A stretch of 37,099 bases of DNA from Paracoccaceae bacterium (GTDB taxonomy: Bacteria > Pseudomonadota > Alphaproteobacteria > Rhodobacterales > Rhodobacteraceae), in contig JANTFS010000006.1 in assembly GCA_024763335.1 (NCBI GenBank), forward strand, positions 1-37,099, given 5' to 3'. Numbering within the stretch: the stretch's first letter is position 1; each line of letters begins with the position of its first letter. Below the pieces are notes generated by a model that did not search any database, had not been told where the DNA came from, and worked only from the letters and a program-made list of their open reading frames with translations. The position numbers and the translations under genes were made by a program. This document shows, piece by piece, positions 16,555 through 23,947 of the stretch.

Positions 16555-17229
16555 TCACCCTGCGCGGCCGAGGATCGCAAGACCCGCGGAGAGATCACGA
16601 TGCAGGGCACAGGCCGGATCGGCGCGACGCAAGGCATCGGCCTTTGCCCCGGTTGCGATTCCGATGAACGCGAGCCTGAGCGCCCGTGCAGTGGTGAGAT
16701 CCCACAGCCCGTCGCCAACAGAAACCACGCGCCCGCCGGGTTCGATGCCATGAGCCTGTCGCACACGGTCGACGGCGGCGGCAACGATGGCTTCACGGGT
16801 GTGGAACTCGGAAGCGGTGACGAGAATCGCGGTGTCGGTGTCACAGCCAGTCACCGCCAGCTTGGCGCGCGCGGCGTCGGCGAGGCTGCCGGTGGCAAAG
16901 GCAACCGCCCAGGGCGTGTCTTCGAGCGCCGACAGGAGCCCAGCGGCGCCGCTGATCTCGGCGATCGGGCGGCGTGCGGCGGCGGCGTGAAACCGCGGGG
17001 TGAAGCGGGCTTCAAGGGCCGTCACGTCGGCTGCCCCGGCAAATCCGGCCCGCTCCCATGCCTCGGCAAAGATGCCGCTGTCGGTGTGGTGGCGATAGCT
17101 GGCCCAATCCGTGTTCAGATCTGGGAAGCCGAAGCTCTCAAGCGTTTCTGCGAAAGCGTCTTGGTGAACCCCGACGCTGTCGGTCAGCGTGCCGTCGATG
17201 TCAAACACGACGATGGCGGATTTCTTCAT
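16555..17229 (-). CDS. HAD-superfamily phosphatase
   Basis: A 224-residue HAD hydrolase. Motif I is VVFDIDGTLTDS (nucleophile and acid/base aspartates both present), motif II is the Thr/Ser in AFATGSL, and motif IV is SVGDGLWDLTTAR. The helical cap between motifs I and II places it in the phosphoglycolate-phosphatase-like subgroup; the true substrate is unknown. Start at MKKSAIVVFD (17229) puts motif I close to the N-terminus as usual; the ORF track extends 21 codons upstream. It is the first gene of a minus-strand run with UDG (49 bp downstream), and is divergent from pyrB. Confidence 0.87.
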   Translation of the reverse strand: MKKSAIVVFDIDGTLTDSVGVHQDAFAETLESFGFPDLNTDWASYRHHTDSGIFAEAWERAGFAGAADVTALEARFTPRFHAAAARRPIAEISGAAGLLSALEDTPWAVAFATGSLADAARAKLAVTGCDTDTAILVTASEFHTREAIVAAAVDRVRQAHGIEPGGRVVSVGDGLWDLTTARALRLAFIGIATGAKADALRRADPACALHRDLSAGLAILGRAG

Positions 17230-17301
17230 CACAAGCGGTCTCAAGCCCGGGGCAAACCCGGCGAAGGTAGGAGCCACGATCCGCCCCGTCAACGCCCTTG
17301 G

Positions 17302-17330
17302 CTTGCCCCCGGAGGCGCACGCGGCTACAC
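17302..17330 (+). promoter_or_regulatory. Possible pyrB promoter
   Basis: CTTGCC, a 17-bp spacer and CTACAC resemble an alphaproteobacterial housekeeping promoter. Predicted transcription start would be about 20 bp before the pyrB ATG. Weak matches; position is suitable. Confidence 0.35.
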
Positions 17331-17357
17331 AGCGAAGCCAAACCGGAGTGTTGCCCC

Positions 17358-18314
17358 ATGACCTTCCGCCACCGCCATCTGCTCGGTATCGAACCTCTCC
17401 ACCCCGAGGAGATCACCACGGTGCTCGACCTCGCAGAAAAATACGTTGAGCTGAACCGCCAGCCGAAGAAGCGTTCGAAGGTGCTGCAGGGGCTGACCCA
17501 GATCAACATGTTCTTCGAGGCTTCGACGCGCACGCAGGCGAGTTTCGAGCTGGCCGGGAAGCGGCTGGGCGCGGATGTGATGAACATGGCGATGCAGGCG
17601 TCGTCGATCAAAAAGGGCGAGACGCTGATCGACACGGCGCTGACGCTCAACGCCATGCATCCCGATCTTCTGGTGGTGCGCCATCCCAATTCGGGCGCGG
17701 TGAACCTTTTGGCCGAAAAGGTCAATGCGGCCGTGCTCAACGCCGGCGACGGGCGGCACGAGCACCCCACGCAGGCGTTGCTGGACGCGCTGACGATCCG
17801 GCGCGAGAAGGGACGGCTACATCGGCTCACCATCGCGATCTGCGGCGATATTGCCCACAGCCGGGTGGCGCGCTCAAACCTGATCCTGCTGGGCAAGATG
17901 GAAAACCGGGTGCGCCTTGTCGGGCCGCCGACGCTGATGCCGCCGCGGATCGGGGAATTTGGCGTCGAGGTGTTCGATGACATGCGCGAGGGCCTCGAAG
18001 GCGCCGACGTCGTGATGATGCTGAGGCTCCAGAAGGAGCGGATGGACGGGGGCTTCATCCCGTCCGAGCGCGAGTACTATCACCGTTGGGGGCTCGATGT
18101 GGAAAAGCTGAGCTACGCCAAGGACGATGCCATCGTGATGCACCCCGGGCCGATGAACCGCGGCGTCGAGATCGATGGCACCATCGCCGATGACATCAAC
18201 CGTTCGGTGATACAGGAACAGGTCGAGATGGGCGTGGCGGTGCGGATGGCGGCGATGGATCTGCTGGCGCGCAATCTACCCGAAGCGGTGCAAAACGAGG
18301 GGGTTCTGGTGTGA
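17358..18314 (+). CDS. pyrB: Aspartate carbamoyltransferase catalytic chain
   Basis: Transfers the carbamoyl group to aspartate in the first committed step of pyrimidine synthesis. The carbamoyl-phosphate loop FEASTRT lies at 53-59, followed by [17 protein letters not shown] and, near the end, [12 protein letters not shown]. Length 318 fits the catalytic chain. The ATG at 17358 ([10 protein letters not shown]) has GGAG upstream, and the ORF-track extension is not needed. No regulatory chain (pyrI) is present; instead a catalytically degenerate dihydroorotase lies about 3 kb downstream, reminiscent of the PyrB/PyrC' complex of Pseudomonas. Its stop overlaps the GTG of the next gene (GTGTGA), so they are translationally coupled. 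Confidence 0.96.
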   Translation: MTFRHRHLLGIEPLHPEEITTVLDLAEKYVELNRQPKKRSKVLQGLTQINMFFEASTRTQASFELAGKRLGADVMNMAMQASSIKKGETLIDTALTLNAMHPDLLVVRHPNSGAVNLLAEKVNAAVLNAGDGRHEHPTQALLDALTIRREKGRLHRLTIAICGDIAHSRVARSNLILLGKMENRVRLVGPPTLMPPRIGEFGVEVFDDMREGLEGADVVMMLRLQKERMDGGFIPSEREYYHRWGLDVEKLSYAKDDAIVMHPGPMNRGVEIDGTIADDINRSVIQEQVEMGVAVRMAAMDLLARNLPEAVQNEGVLV

Positions 18315-18859
18315 CCGACCCGCTTGAATTTGGCCCCGACACGGGTTTGCGCGAATTATGGGTGTTTACCCTCTTTGTGCTCTCCGATGAGATCAGCCGA
18401 TGGGAACCGCCGCGCGTGGGCTATCCCGAGCGTGACTGGCCACTGCCCGAGGCGCTCGGGGCGGGCCCGCTCAAACCGACCCACGTTCAGGTGTTCGAGG
18501 CCGGTGATCTTGGCAAGAAAGGGCTGCGAAAGTTGTTGGTCGACGCTCACGGGATGGACGCCGAGCAGGTCGAGGCGGACGCCGACAAGCTCGACATGCT
18601 GCGCGGCACCGTGGTCTTGGTTCTCTCCGGTGCGCTCACCAAACGTCCCGGGCGATTTGACCCGAAACCGCCGACAGCCTTCATCGGGCACTACACCGAG
18701 CCCAGCGATCTCGTGCCCGCGTCGCCGGCAATTCCCCGACCCAGCACGGCGGGCCACATCGAGCCGCCCGCTGCCCCCGCGCCCGACACACGCCGCGGGC
18801 TGATCCTCACGCTCGCGGGGCTGCTGGTCCTCGCGCTCTTGATCCTCGCCTTCGTCTAG
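18311..18859 (+). CDS. Uncharacterised tail-anchored protein coupled to pyrB
   Basis: A 182-residue protein that I cannot assign to a known family. Its GTG start overlaps the pyrB stop codon. The first 135 residues form a soluble region ([20 protein letters not shown] ... [20 protein letters not shown]) with a small alpha/beta look. A Pro/Ala-rich linker (about 136-158) follows, then one C-terminal hydrophobic helix ([20 protein letters not shown]) ending at the last residue, so the bulk of the protein would face the cytoplasm. Tight coupling to pyrB suggests a link to the enzyme, perhaps tethering it to the membrane; this is a guess. Confidence 0.7.
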   Translation: MTDPLEFGPDTGLRELWVFTLFVLSDEISRWEPPRVGYPERDWPLPEALGAGPLKPTHVQVFEAGDLGKKGLRKLLVDAHGMDAEQVEADADKLDMLRGTVVLVLSGALTKRPGRFDPKPPTAFIGHYTEPSDLVPASPAIPRPSTAGHIEPPAAPAPDTRRGLILTLAGLLVLALLILAFV

Positions 18860-18876
18860 ACCGACTGGAGCCGCCC

Positions 18877-19293
18877 ATGTCATCGACCGTTCCCGCTCTC
18901 GCCGAAGGCGAAACCCTGATCACCACCTTCACCGGCAGCCGCCCGACCTACATAAAGGAGCACGTGATGCTGGCGGCGATCGGCTCGGTGGGCGCGGTCA
19001 TTGTCCTCATGGCGATGGGCAATCCACATGCCTGGACCGGCGTTGTCGGCGCGGTGCTCGCGATTGGCATACGTGGGGTCTACGTTGCCTCGGAACAGAT
19101 CGGGATGACCTGGCATCTCACCGACAGGCGGTTGATAACCCCGGCGGGTATGTCGGTCCTGCGCGGTGACATCGAGAAGGTGCGCACGATCTTTTCGGCC
19201 GCACAGGTCGTCACCCGAAAGGGCGACAAATTCATGATCAAGTATCAGGCAGACCCCGCCGCCACCGCCGCCGCGATTCTGGGAAAAGGCTGA
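18877..19293 (+). CDS. Small PH-like membrane protein
   Basis: A 138-residue protein with two hydrophobic helices (about 30-47 and 53-70), then a beta-rich part beginning WHLTDRRLITPAGMSVLRGDIEKV. The (L/I)TD(R/K)R phrase after a membrane pair is characteristic of bacterial PH-domain (bPH/YdbS-like) proteins and recurs in the two genes at 20408 and 20950. ATG start 17 bp after the previous stop, in the same operon direction. Its 3' end overlaps the opposing gene at 19238 by 56 bp. Function unknown. Confidence 0.72.
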   Translation: MSSTVPALAEGETLITTFTGSRPTYIKEHVMLAAIGSVGAVIVLMAMGNPHAWTGVVGAVLAIGIRGVYVASEQIGMTWHLTDRRLITPAGMSVLRGDIEKVRTIFSAAQVVTRKGDKFMIKYQADPAATAAAILGKG

Positions 19294-20302
19294 TCACGCC
19301 GAGCCACAGGAACAGCGCCACCCCAATCGCCGGCATCGCAAGAAAGGCGACGGCGGCCAGGCCCTGCCCGAGCGGGGGCGAAACTGCGGTGACAACGATC
19401 TTGGCGAGCCCGACCACAAAGATCGGCAGCAAGACCCCGGCGAAGACATCCCGGGGGCTGCCGCGAACCGGTGCGGTGGTTGCCATGTTTCCGTCGCGCG
19501 GGCTCCGCCAGAGCGCGATTGCCAGCAACGGATAGGCAAGGGCGGTGAGCAGTTGGATCGCAACAGGCGGGCGCCGTTCGGGCAGGAGCATCCAGTAGGT
19601 GACGAGATAGATCGCGGCGAGCCAGACGAATGCGAGGCTGCGTTCACGGGGGCCGAGCAGGGGATTGCGCGCCTGTGGGGGTGTGGTGTCGCGCAGCAGC
19701 CAGGCGGCACCGAGCCAGAGTGCGAGGAGGAGCGGGGCCCAGGTTGCGAGATAGAGGCCGGGATCGGGCATGTTGTTGCCGCTGATCACGCCCCAAAGCG
19801 CGATCAGCCCCCAACGGCGCAGCCGCCCCCACGTGTCCGGCGCGAAGAGCCAGCGCGGGGCGGGAAACCGCGCGCGCCACTCCGGCAGCAGCCACGTCAA
19901 CACCGCAAGCGGGAGCAGAAACGATGTCACCGCGTGGTAGAACAACACCAGCCCCAGCGTTTCATGCACGCCGATCCATGGCCCAAACCCGCCCATCGAG
20001 AAGCCGGGCATATCCGGGTAACCGAACCAGATCACCTTGGTAATCCAGCTCTCGTAGAGCCCGAAGACGATGCCGAGCAGGTAGAGTGCCGGCCAGGAGC
20101 TGCGCTGCATCCGCAGGGCAAGATCGGCCAGCAGGAGAAGGTGCAGCCCGTAGAGGGGCACGCCAAGGATCCAGACGTCCGGCCGCATGAGCCAGAGCTC
20201 GCCGGTGCCGGCAATGACCTCCGGCAATCCGAATGCGAGCAGCGCGGCCCAGAGCAGGAACAGCACCCTGGCCAAGCCGCCACGCCTGTTGCGTGCTTTC
20301 AT
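19238..20302 (-). CDS. Uncharacterised polytopic membrane protein
   Basis: A 354-residue protein with roughly nine or ten hydrophobic helices, beginning MKARNRRGGLARVLFLLWAALLAFG. Short loops carry few conserved-looking features (GFGPWIGVHETLG and SGNNMPDPG). The start has GGGAGA about 6 nt upstream, supporting a real gene. It is on the minus strand, opposing and splitting an otherwise plus-strand cluster between pyrB and plsY, and overlaps the preceding PH-like gene by 56 bp at its 3' end. I recognise no family with confidence. Possibly inserted later into the cluster. Confidence 0.7.
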   Translation of the reverse strand: MKARNRRGGLARVLFLLWAALLAFGLPEVIAGTGELWLMRPDVWILGVPLYGLHLLLLADLALRMQRSSWPALYLLGIVFGLYESWITKVIWFGYPDMPGFSMGGFGPWIGVHETLGLVLFYHAVTSFLLPLAVLTWLLPEWRARFPAPRWLFAPDTWGRLRRWGLIALWGVISGNNMPDPGLYLATWAPLLLALWLGAAWLLRDTTPPQARNPLLGPRERSLAFVWLAAIYLVTYWMLLPERRPPVAIQLLTALAYPLLAIALWRSPRDGNMATTAPVRGSPRDVFAGVLLPIFVVGLAKIVVTAVSPPLGQGLAAVAFLAMPAIGVALFLWLGVISLFPESRRRWRRGLPDT

Positions 20303-20407
20303 AGCGGTCTCCCGGCGTCAACTGCATCGGCAATGTTGCAGCAATCACGGGGCGAATCTATACCGGAGCCGGTGGCGCCCGGACTGGTGCCGTGCGGGAA
20401 GGGCGTT

Positions 20408-20953
20408 ATGGCGGAGCAATCGACCGGCTGGGAAGGGATCCTCGACGCGGGTGAGCGGATCATCTGGCAGGGTCGGCCCGATCCTTCGTTTCACGTCAGC
20501 CCGAAGAAGCTGTTCCCAACCTTGTTTGGCCTTGGCTTTGCCGGGTTTGCCTTGTTCTGGATGGCGATGGCGGCTCAATCCGGCGGCGGGTTCTGGATGT
20601 TCGGCCTGATCCACTTTTCCGTGGGCCTTTGGCTGACCGGCAATTCCCTGTTCGGCGAAAGCCTCAGGCACCGGCGCACGTGGTACACGCTGACCGACAA
20701 GCGGGCCTTTATCGCGACCGACTTCCCGTGGAAGGGTCGCCAGCTCGACAGCTATGCCCTCACACCCGCAACGCGCCTGTCGTTGCGCGGCGGTCTGCCC
20801 GGCTCGGTGATCTTCGCGCGCGAGGAACGGCGTGGCAACAAGGGGCGCCGCTACATGGTCGACATCGGCTTTCATCGCATTGGTGACGCGGAGAAAGTCT
20901 ACGAGTTGATGCGCGGGGTTCAGCGCGCGCACGGGGCGGAGGCCGAGGCGTGA
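20408..20953 (+). CDS. PH-like membrane protein
   Basis: A 181-residue protein starting MAEQSTGWEGILDAGERIIWQGRP. The ORF track extends this frame by 285 codons back through the opposing gene; that extension is an artefact of high GC. GGAAGG lies just before the ATG. The opening 'E-R-I-I-W-Q-G-R-P' phrase, two membrane helices (about 38-55 and 60-82) and WYTLTDKRAFIATDFPWKG are typical of bacterial PH-domain membrane proteins. The remaining part is beta-rich and ends with a short helix (DAEKVYELMRG). The next gene overlaps it by 4 bp (GTGA). Confidence 0.8.
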   Translation: MAEQSTGWEGILDAGERIIWQGRPDPSFHVSPKKLFPTLFGLGFAGFALFWMAMAAQSGGGFWMFGLIHFSVGLWLTGNSLFGESLRHRRTWYTLTDKRAFIATDFPWKGRQLDSYALTPATRLSLRGGLPGSVIFAREERRGNKGRRYMVDIGFHRIGDAEKVYELMRGVQRAHGAEAEA

Positions 20954-21453
20954 GCGCGCGACCCGATATCGCCGCGGTGCTCGATGCGGACGAAGCGCTG
21001 CTTTGGCGGGGACATCCCAGCGCAGGCCGACGATCAACGGCGAAGGCGACCGCTTTGGGGGCGCTGTTCTACGTCGCGACGATTGCCTTTGTCATATTGG
21101 GGTGGTGGGTCGAGATCTTCCGCGGACATGTGCCGGTCTGGCACCTTGTCGTCTATGCCGTCATCGCGGCGGCGGCTTTCACCGCCTATCTCGGCCTGCG
21201 TGTCACCTTGCTGGACCGGCGCCGGGCGCGGGCGCGCGATGCCCGCACCGCCTATGCCATCACCGACCGCCGGGCGCTGGCCATCGCCGGGCCATACCGC
21301 AGCGAAGTGCGGCTCGGGCCGGAGGTGACGGCGGATTTGTCGGGCGACCTGCTCTTGATCGACGGCCCGGCGGCGCACCTGCGCTTCGAACGGCTTGACG
21401 ACGCGGCGCGGGCGCGCGACATCCTCAACGCGCGGATCCGGGGGAACGCATGA
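20950..21453 (+). CDS. PH-like membrane protein
   Basis: A 167-residue protein with a GTG start overlapping the previous stop. It has the same plan as its neighbour: DADEALLWRGHPSAGRRST, two hydrophobic helices (about 34-53 and 63-83), then AYAITDRRALAIAGP and a beta-rich cytoplasmic part. It is a divergent relative of the genes at 18877 and 20408. Its stop overlaps the ATG of the dihydroorotase-like gene by 4 bp, so translation of the set is coupled. Function unknown. Confidence 0.8.
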   Translation: MSARPDIAAVLDADEALLWRGHPSAGRRSTAKATALGALFYVATIAFVILGWWVEIFRGHVPVWHLVVYAVIAAAAFTAYLGLRVTLLDRRRARARDARTAYAITDRRALAIAGPYRSEVRLGPEVTADLSGDLLLIDGPAAHLRFERLDDAARARDILNARIRGNA

Positions 21454-22715
21454 CCACCATCACCTTCGAGAATGCCCGTCTGGTCGATCCGGAAGCGGAC
21501 ACTGAAGCCCTCGGGAGTCTCACTGTAGCGGATGGTGCCATCGTCGGGCGCGATCTGGCGCCGCGTGGCGAGATCGTTGATTGCGGCGGCAAGTGCCTTG
21601 CCCCGGGGATCGTCGACATCGGGGTGAAGATCGGCGAGCCGGGGGAGCGCCACAAGGAAAGTTTCAGAACCGCGGCCGCGGCCGCAGCCGCTGGTGGTGT
21701 CACCACCATGGTCACGCGCCCCGATACGACGCCGGCGATCGACTCGCCCGAGACGCTGGCCTTCGTTACCCGGCGGGCACGGGAAGTATCGCCGGTGCGG
21801 GTGCACACGATGGCCGCGCTGACCAAGGGCCGCGACGGGCGCGAGATGGTCGAGGTGGGCTTCCTGATGGATGCCGGTGCCGTGGCCTTCACCGATTGCG
21901 ACCGGGTGGTGACGGATACCAAGGTGTTCGCCCGCGCGCTCACCTATGCCCGCCAGCTCGGCGCGCTGGTCATGGCCCACCCGCAGGAGCCGCAGCTCTC
22001 GCAGGGCGCGGCGGCGACTTCTGGCAAGTTCGCAACGCTGCGCGGGCTGCCGGCGGTCTCGCCGATGGCCGAGCGCATGGGGCTTGAGCGCGATCTTGCC
22101 CTCGTTGCAATGACGGGTGCGCGTTACCATGCCGACAACCTTTCGGCCGCCGCCGCGCTGCCCGCCCTCGAACGGGCCAAGGCCGACGGGCTTGACGTCA
22201 CCGCCGGGGTGAACATCCATCACCTGACGCTGAACGAGCTCGACGTCGGCGATTACCGGACCTTCTTCAAGCTCAAGCCGCCGCTGCGCAGCGAGGACGA
22301 CCGTGTTGCGATGGTCGAGGCCGTCGCCAGCGGGCTGATCGACGTGATCTCGTCGATGCATACGCCGCAGGACGAGGAATCCAAGCGCCTGCCTTTTGAA
22401 GAGGCGGCCTCGGGCGCCGTGGCGCTTGAAACCCTGTTGCCCGCCGCCATGCGCCTCATGCACGCCGGTGCGGTGAGCCTGCCCGCGCTCTGGCGCGCGC
22501 TGTCGCTCAATCCCGCCCGCCGCTTCGGTCTGCCCGGGGGCACGCTGGCGGAGGGGGCGCCGGCCGATCTTGTGCTGTTCGATCCCGACACCCCGTTCGT
22601 GCTGGATCGATTCGCGCTGCGGTCGAAATCGAAAAACACGCCGTTCGATGGCGCACGGATGCAGGGCCGAGTGCTCGGCACCTGGGTTGGCGGCAGACGG
22701 GTTCACGGAGGCTGA
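21450..22715 (+). CDS. Dihydroorotase homologue, probably non-catalytic
   Basis: A 421-residue amidohydrolase-fold protein clearly related to type I dihydroorotase (VDCGGKCLAPGIVDIGV, AAAAGGVTTMV, SGLIDVISSMHTPQDEESKRLPFEEA). Key metal ligands are lost: the usual D-x-H-x-H after PGxVD reads DIGVK (56-60), so both histidines are Gly and Lys, and the late T-D-H-A-P-H motif reads SSMHTP (301-306), losing the catalytic Asp. His177 and the HH at 257-258 remain. This matches the known pattern of PyrC' (PyrX), the inactive partner that assembles with PyrB in Pseudomonas. I infer a structural role with PyrB; a true dihydroorotase should be encoded elsewhere. It is translationally coupled to the PH-like gene upstream, and plsY starts 1 bp after its stop. 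Confidence 0.88.
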   Translation: MTTITFENARLVDPEADTEALGSLTVADGAIVGRDLAPRGEIVDCGGKCLAPGIVDIGVKIGEPGERHKESFRTAAAAAAAGGVTTMVTRPDTTPAIDSPETLAFVTRRAREVSPVRVHTMAALTKGRDGREMVEVGFLMDAGAVAFTDCDRVVTDTKVFARALTYARQLGALVMAHPQEPQLSQGAAATSGKFATLRGLPAVSPMAERMGLERDLALVAMTGARYHADNLSAAAALPALERAKADGLDVTAGVNIHHLTLNELDVGDYRTFFKLKPPLRSEDDRVAMVEAVASGLIDVISSMHTPQDEESKRLPFEEAASGAVALETLLPAAMRLMHAGAVSLPALWRALSLNPARRFGLPGGTLAEGAPADLVLFDPDTPFVLDRFALRSKSKNTPFDGARMQGRVLGTWVGGRRVHGG

Positions 22716-22716
22716 C

Positions 22717-23322
22717 ATGCCCGAGATCACAACATCCCTGCCGTTGCTCGGATTGACCATCATCCTTGGCTATCTGCTCGGCTCGGTTCCGTTCGGCCTC
22801 GTCTGGGCCCGGCTGTTTGGCCTCGGCGATATCCGCGATATCGGGTCGGGCAACATCGGCGCAACCAACGTGCTGCGCACGGGGCACAAGTTTGCGGCCT
22901 TGCTGACGCTGATCGGCGACGTGGGCAAGGGTGCCTTTGCGGTGCTCGTCGCGCGCGCGCTGCTGGGCGACGATGCGGCCCAGCTTGCCGGGCTTTCGGC
23001 CTATATCGGCCATCTCTACCCGGTCTACATCGGCTTTCGCGGTGGCAAGGGCGTGGCTACGTGGCTGGGCACCATGCTGGCGGTGGCCTGGCCGGTGGGC
23101 CTCGCGGCGGCCGCGACCTGGCTCGCTGCGGCGCTGGTCTTCAGGATTTCGTCGCTTGCAGGTCTCGTGGCCGCAGCGCTCGCGCCGATCTGGGCGCTTG
23201 TGCTCGGACGAGGCGACGTGCTGATCCTCGCGCTGCTGCTCGGCGCGCTGATCTTCGCGCGGCATCGCGAAAACATCGGTCGGCTGATGCGCGGCGAGGA
23301 GCCGAAAATCGGGGAGAAATAA
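22717..23322 (+). CDS. plsY: Glycerol-3-phosphate acyltransferase PlsY
   Basis: A 201-residue integral membrane enzyme transferring acyl groups from acyl phosphate to glycerol-3-phosphate, the first step of phospholipid synthesis. The three PlsY motifs are present: GSVPFGLVWARLFG with RDIGSGNIGATNVLRT, GHLYPVYIGFRGGKGVAT, and a late ARHRENIGRLMRGEEPKIG. Several hydrophobic helices span the rest. The ATG is one base after the TGA of the dihydroorotase-like gene; the ORF track starts earlier in another gene's frame. PlsY downstream of this pyrimidine gene is a neighbourhood I know from Rhodobacterales. Confidence 0.95.
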   Translation: MPEITTSLPLLGLTIILGYLLGSVPFGLVWARLFGLGDIRDIGSGNIGATNVLRTGHKFAALLTLIGDVGKGAFAVLVARALLGDDAAQLAGLSAYIGHLYPVYIGFRGGKGVATWLGTMLAVAWPVGLAAAATWLAAALVFRISSLAGLVAAALAPIWALVLGRGDVLILALLLGALIFARHRENIGRLMRGEEPKIGEK

Positions 23323-23409
23323 CCTCGAACCGGGCTGCCGGCGGAGTTGATTTTCCACCCAAACAGGCGCACGATCAGCCGGCAACAAGAATTGGGAGAG
23401 GGACTCACG

Positions 23410-23874
23410 ATGATGACATTTGGCGAGTCTGTCAGAACTTGTCTGTCGAAATACGTCACGTTTTCGGGGCGTGCGCAGCGGTCGGAATTCTGGTGGTGGA
23501 TCCTGCTGGTCTTTTCCATTTCCATCATTCTCGCGGCAGTAGATTCGTTTCTCTTCGGAACAACGGTTCGGACCGAATACGGGTTCGAAGCGTCCACCAA
23601 TACCCCGATCTTCTCGGGGATATTCGGACTGGTGACTTTGCTGCCGACGATTTCGGTTGCCGTGCGTCGCCTGCATGACCTCGACAAGTCCGGCTGGTGG
23701 TACTGGATTGCTCTCATCCCGCTGATTGGCGGGATCATCCTGATCGTGTGGTTTGCGATGGAAGGCACACGCGGTGCGAACCGGTATGGCCCCGATCCCC
23801 TCGGCGGTAGCGGCGGCGGCGCGGGTGGCGAAGGGTTGACGGCCTCGTCGGTTCCCAACGTGCCGCGCGATTGA
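23410..23874 (+). CDS. DUF805 membrane protein
   Basis: A 154-residue inner-membrane protein of the DUF805 (YhaH-like) family. Diagnostic phrases: YVTFSGRAQRSEFWWWILL near the N-terminus, VAVRRLHDLDKSGWWYWIALIPLIG in the middle, and GTRGANRYGPDPLG after the last helix. Start at MMTFGESVRT (23410) with GGGAGAGGGA upstream; the ORF-track start at 23347 is not credible. The C-terminal 25 residues are a Gly-rich low-complexity tail. It follows plsY by 87 bp and is probably transcribed separately. Function unknown for the family. Confidence 0.9.
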   Translation: MMTFGESVRTCLSKYVTFSGRAQRSEFWWWILLVFSISIILAAVDSFLFGTTVRTEYGFEASTNTPIFSGIFGLVTLLPTISVAVRRLHDLDKSGWWYWIALIPLIGGIILIVWFAMEGTRGANRYGPDPLGGSGGGAGGEGLTASSVPNVPRD

Positions 23875-23901
23875 CGGGTACCCGGCGCGTTTCAGTCAGG
23901 A

Positions 23902-23928
23902 CCGCTGGGGCGGGACCGCCCCGAGCGG
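23902..23928. terminator. Bidirectional hairpin between DUF805 gene and gshA
   Basis: GGGGCGG-ga-CCGCCCC (23907-23922) is flanked by CCGCT and AGCGG, giving a 12-bp stem with one bulged base. It lies between convergent stop codons, so it could terminate both transcripts. There is no obvious T-run. Confidence 0.55.
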
Positions 23929-23947
23929 GAAGCAAGGGCCGGTTGGG

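Noticed and set aside
15393-16667. 424-residue plus-strand ORF opposite the UDG and metallophosphoesterase genes
   Set aside because: Antisense shadow spanning two real genes.
19553-20407. N-terminal extension of the PH-like gene at 20408
   Set aside because: The extension is the antisense of the membrane gene at 19238-20302; the PH-like protein begins at 20408 with its own ribosome site.
21252-22763. 503-residue minus-strand ORF opposite the dihydroorotase-like gene
   Set aside because: Antisense shadow without recognisable domains; the plus strand is a clear amidohydrolase-fold gene with coupled neighbours.
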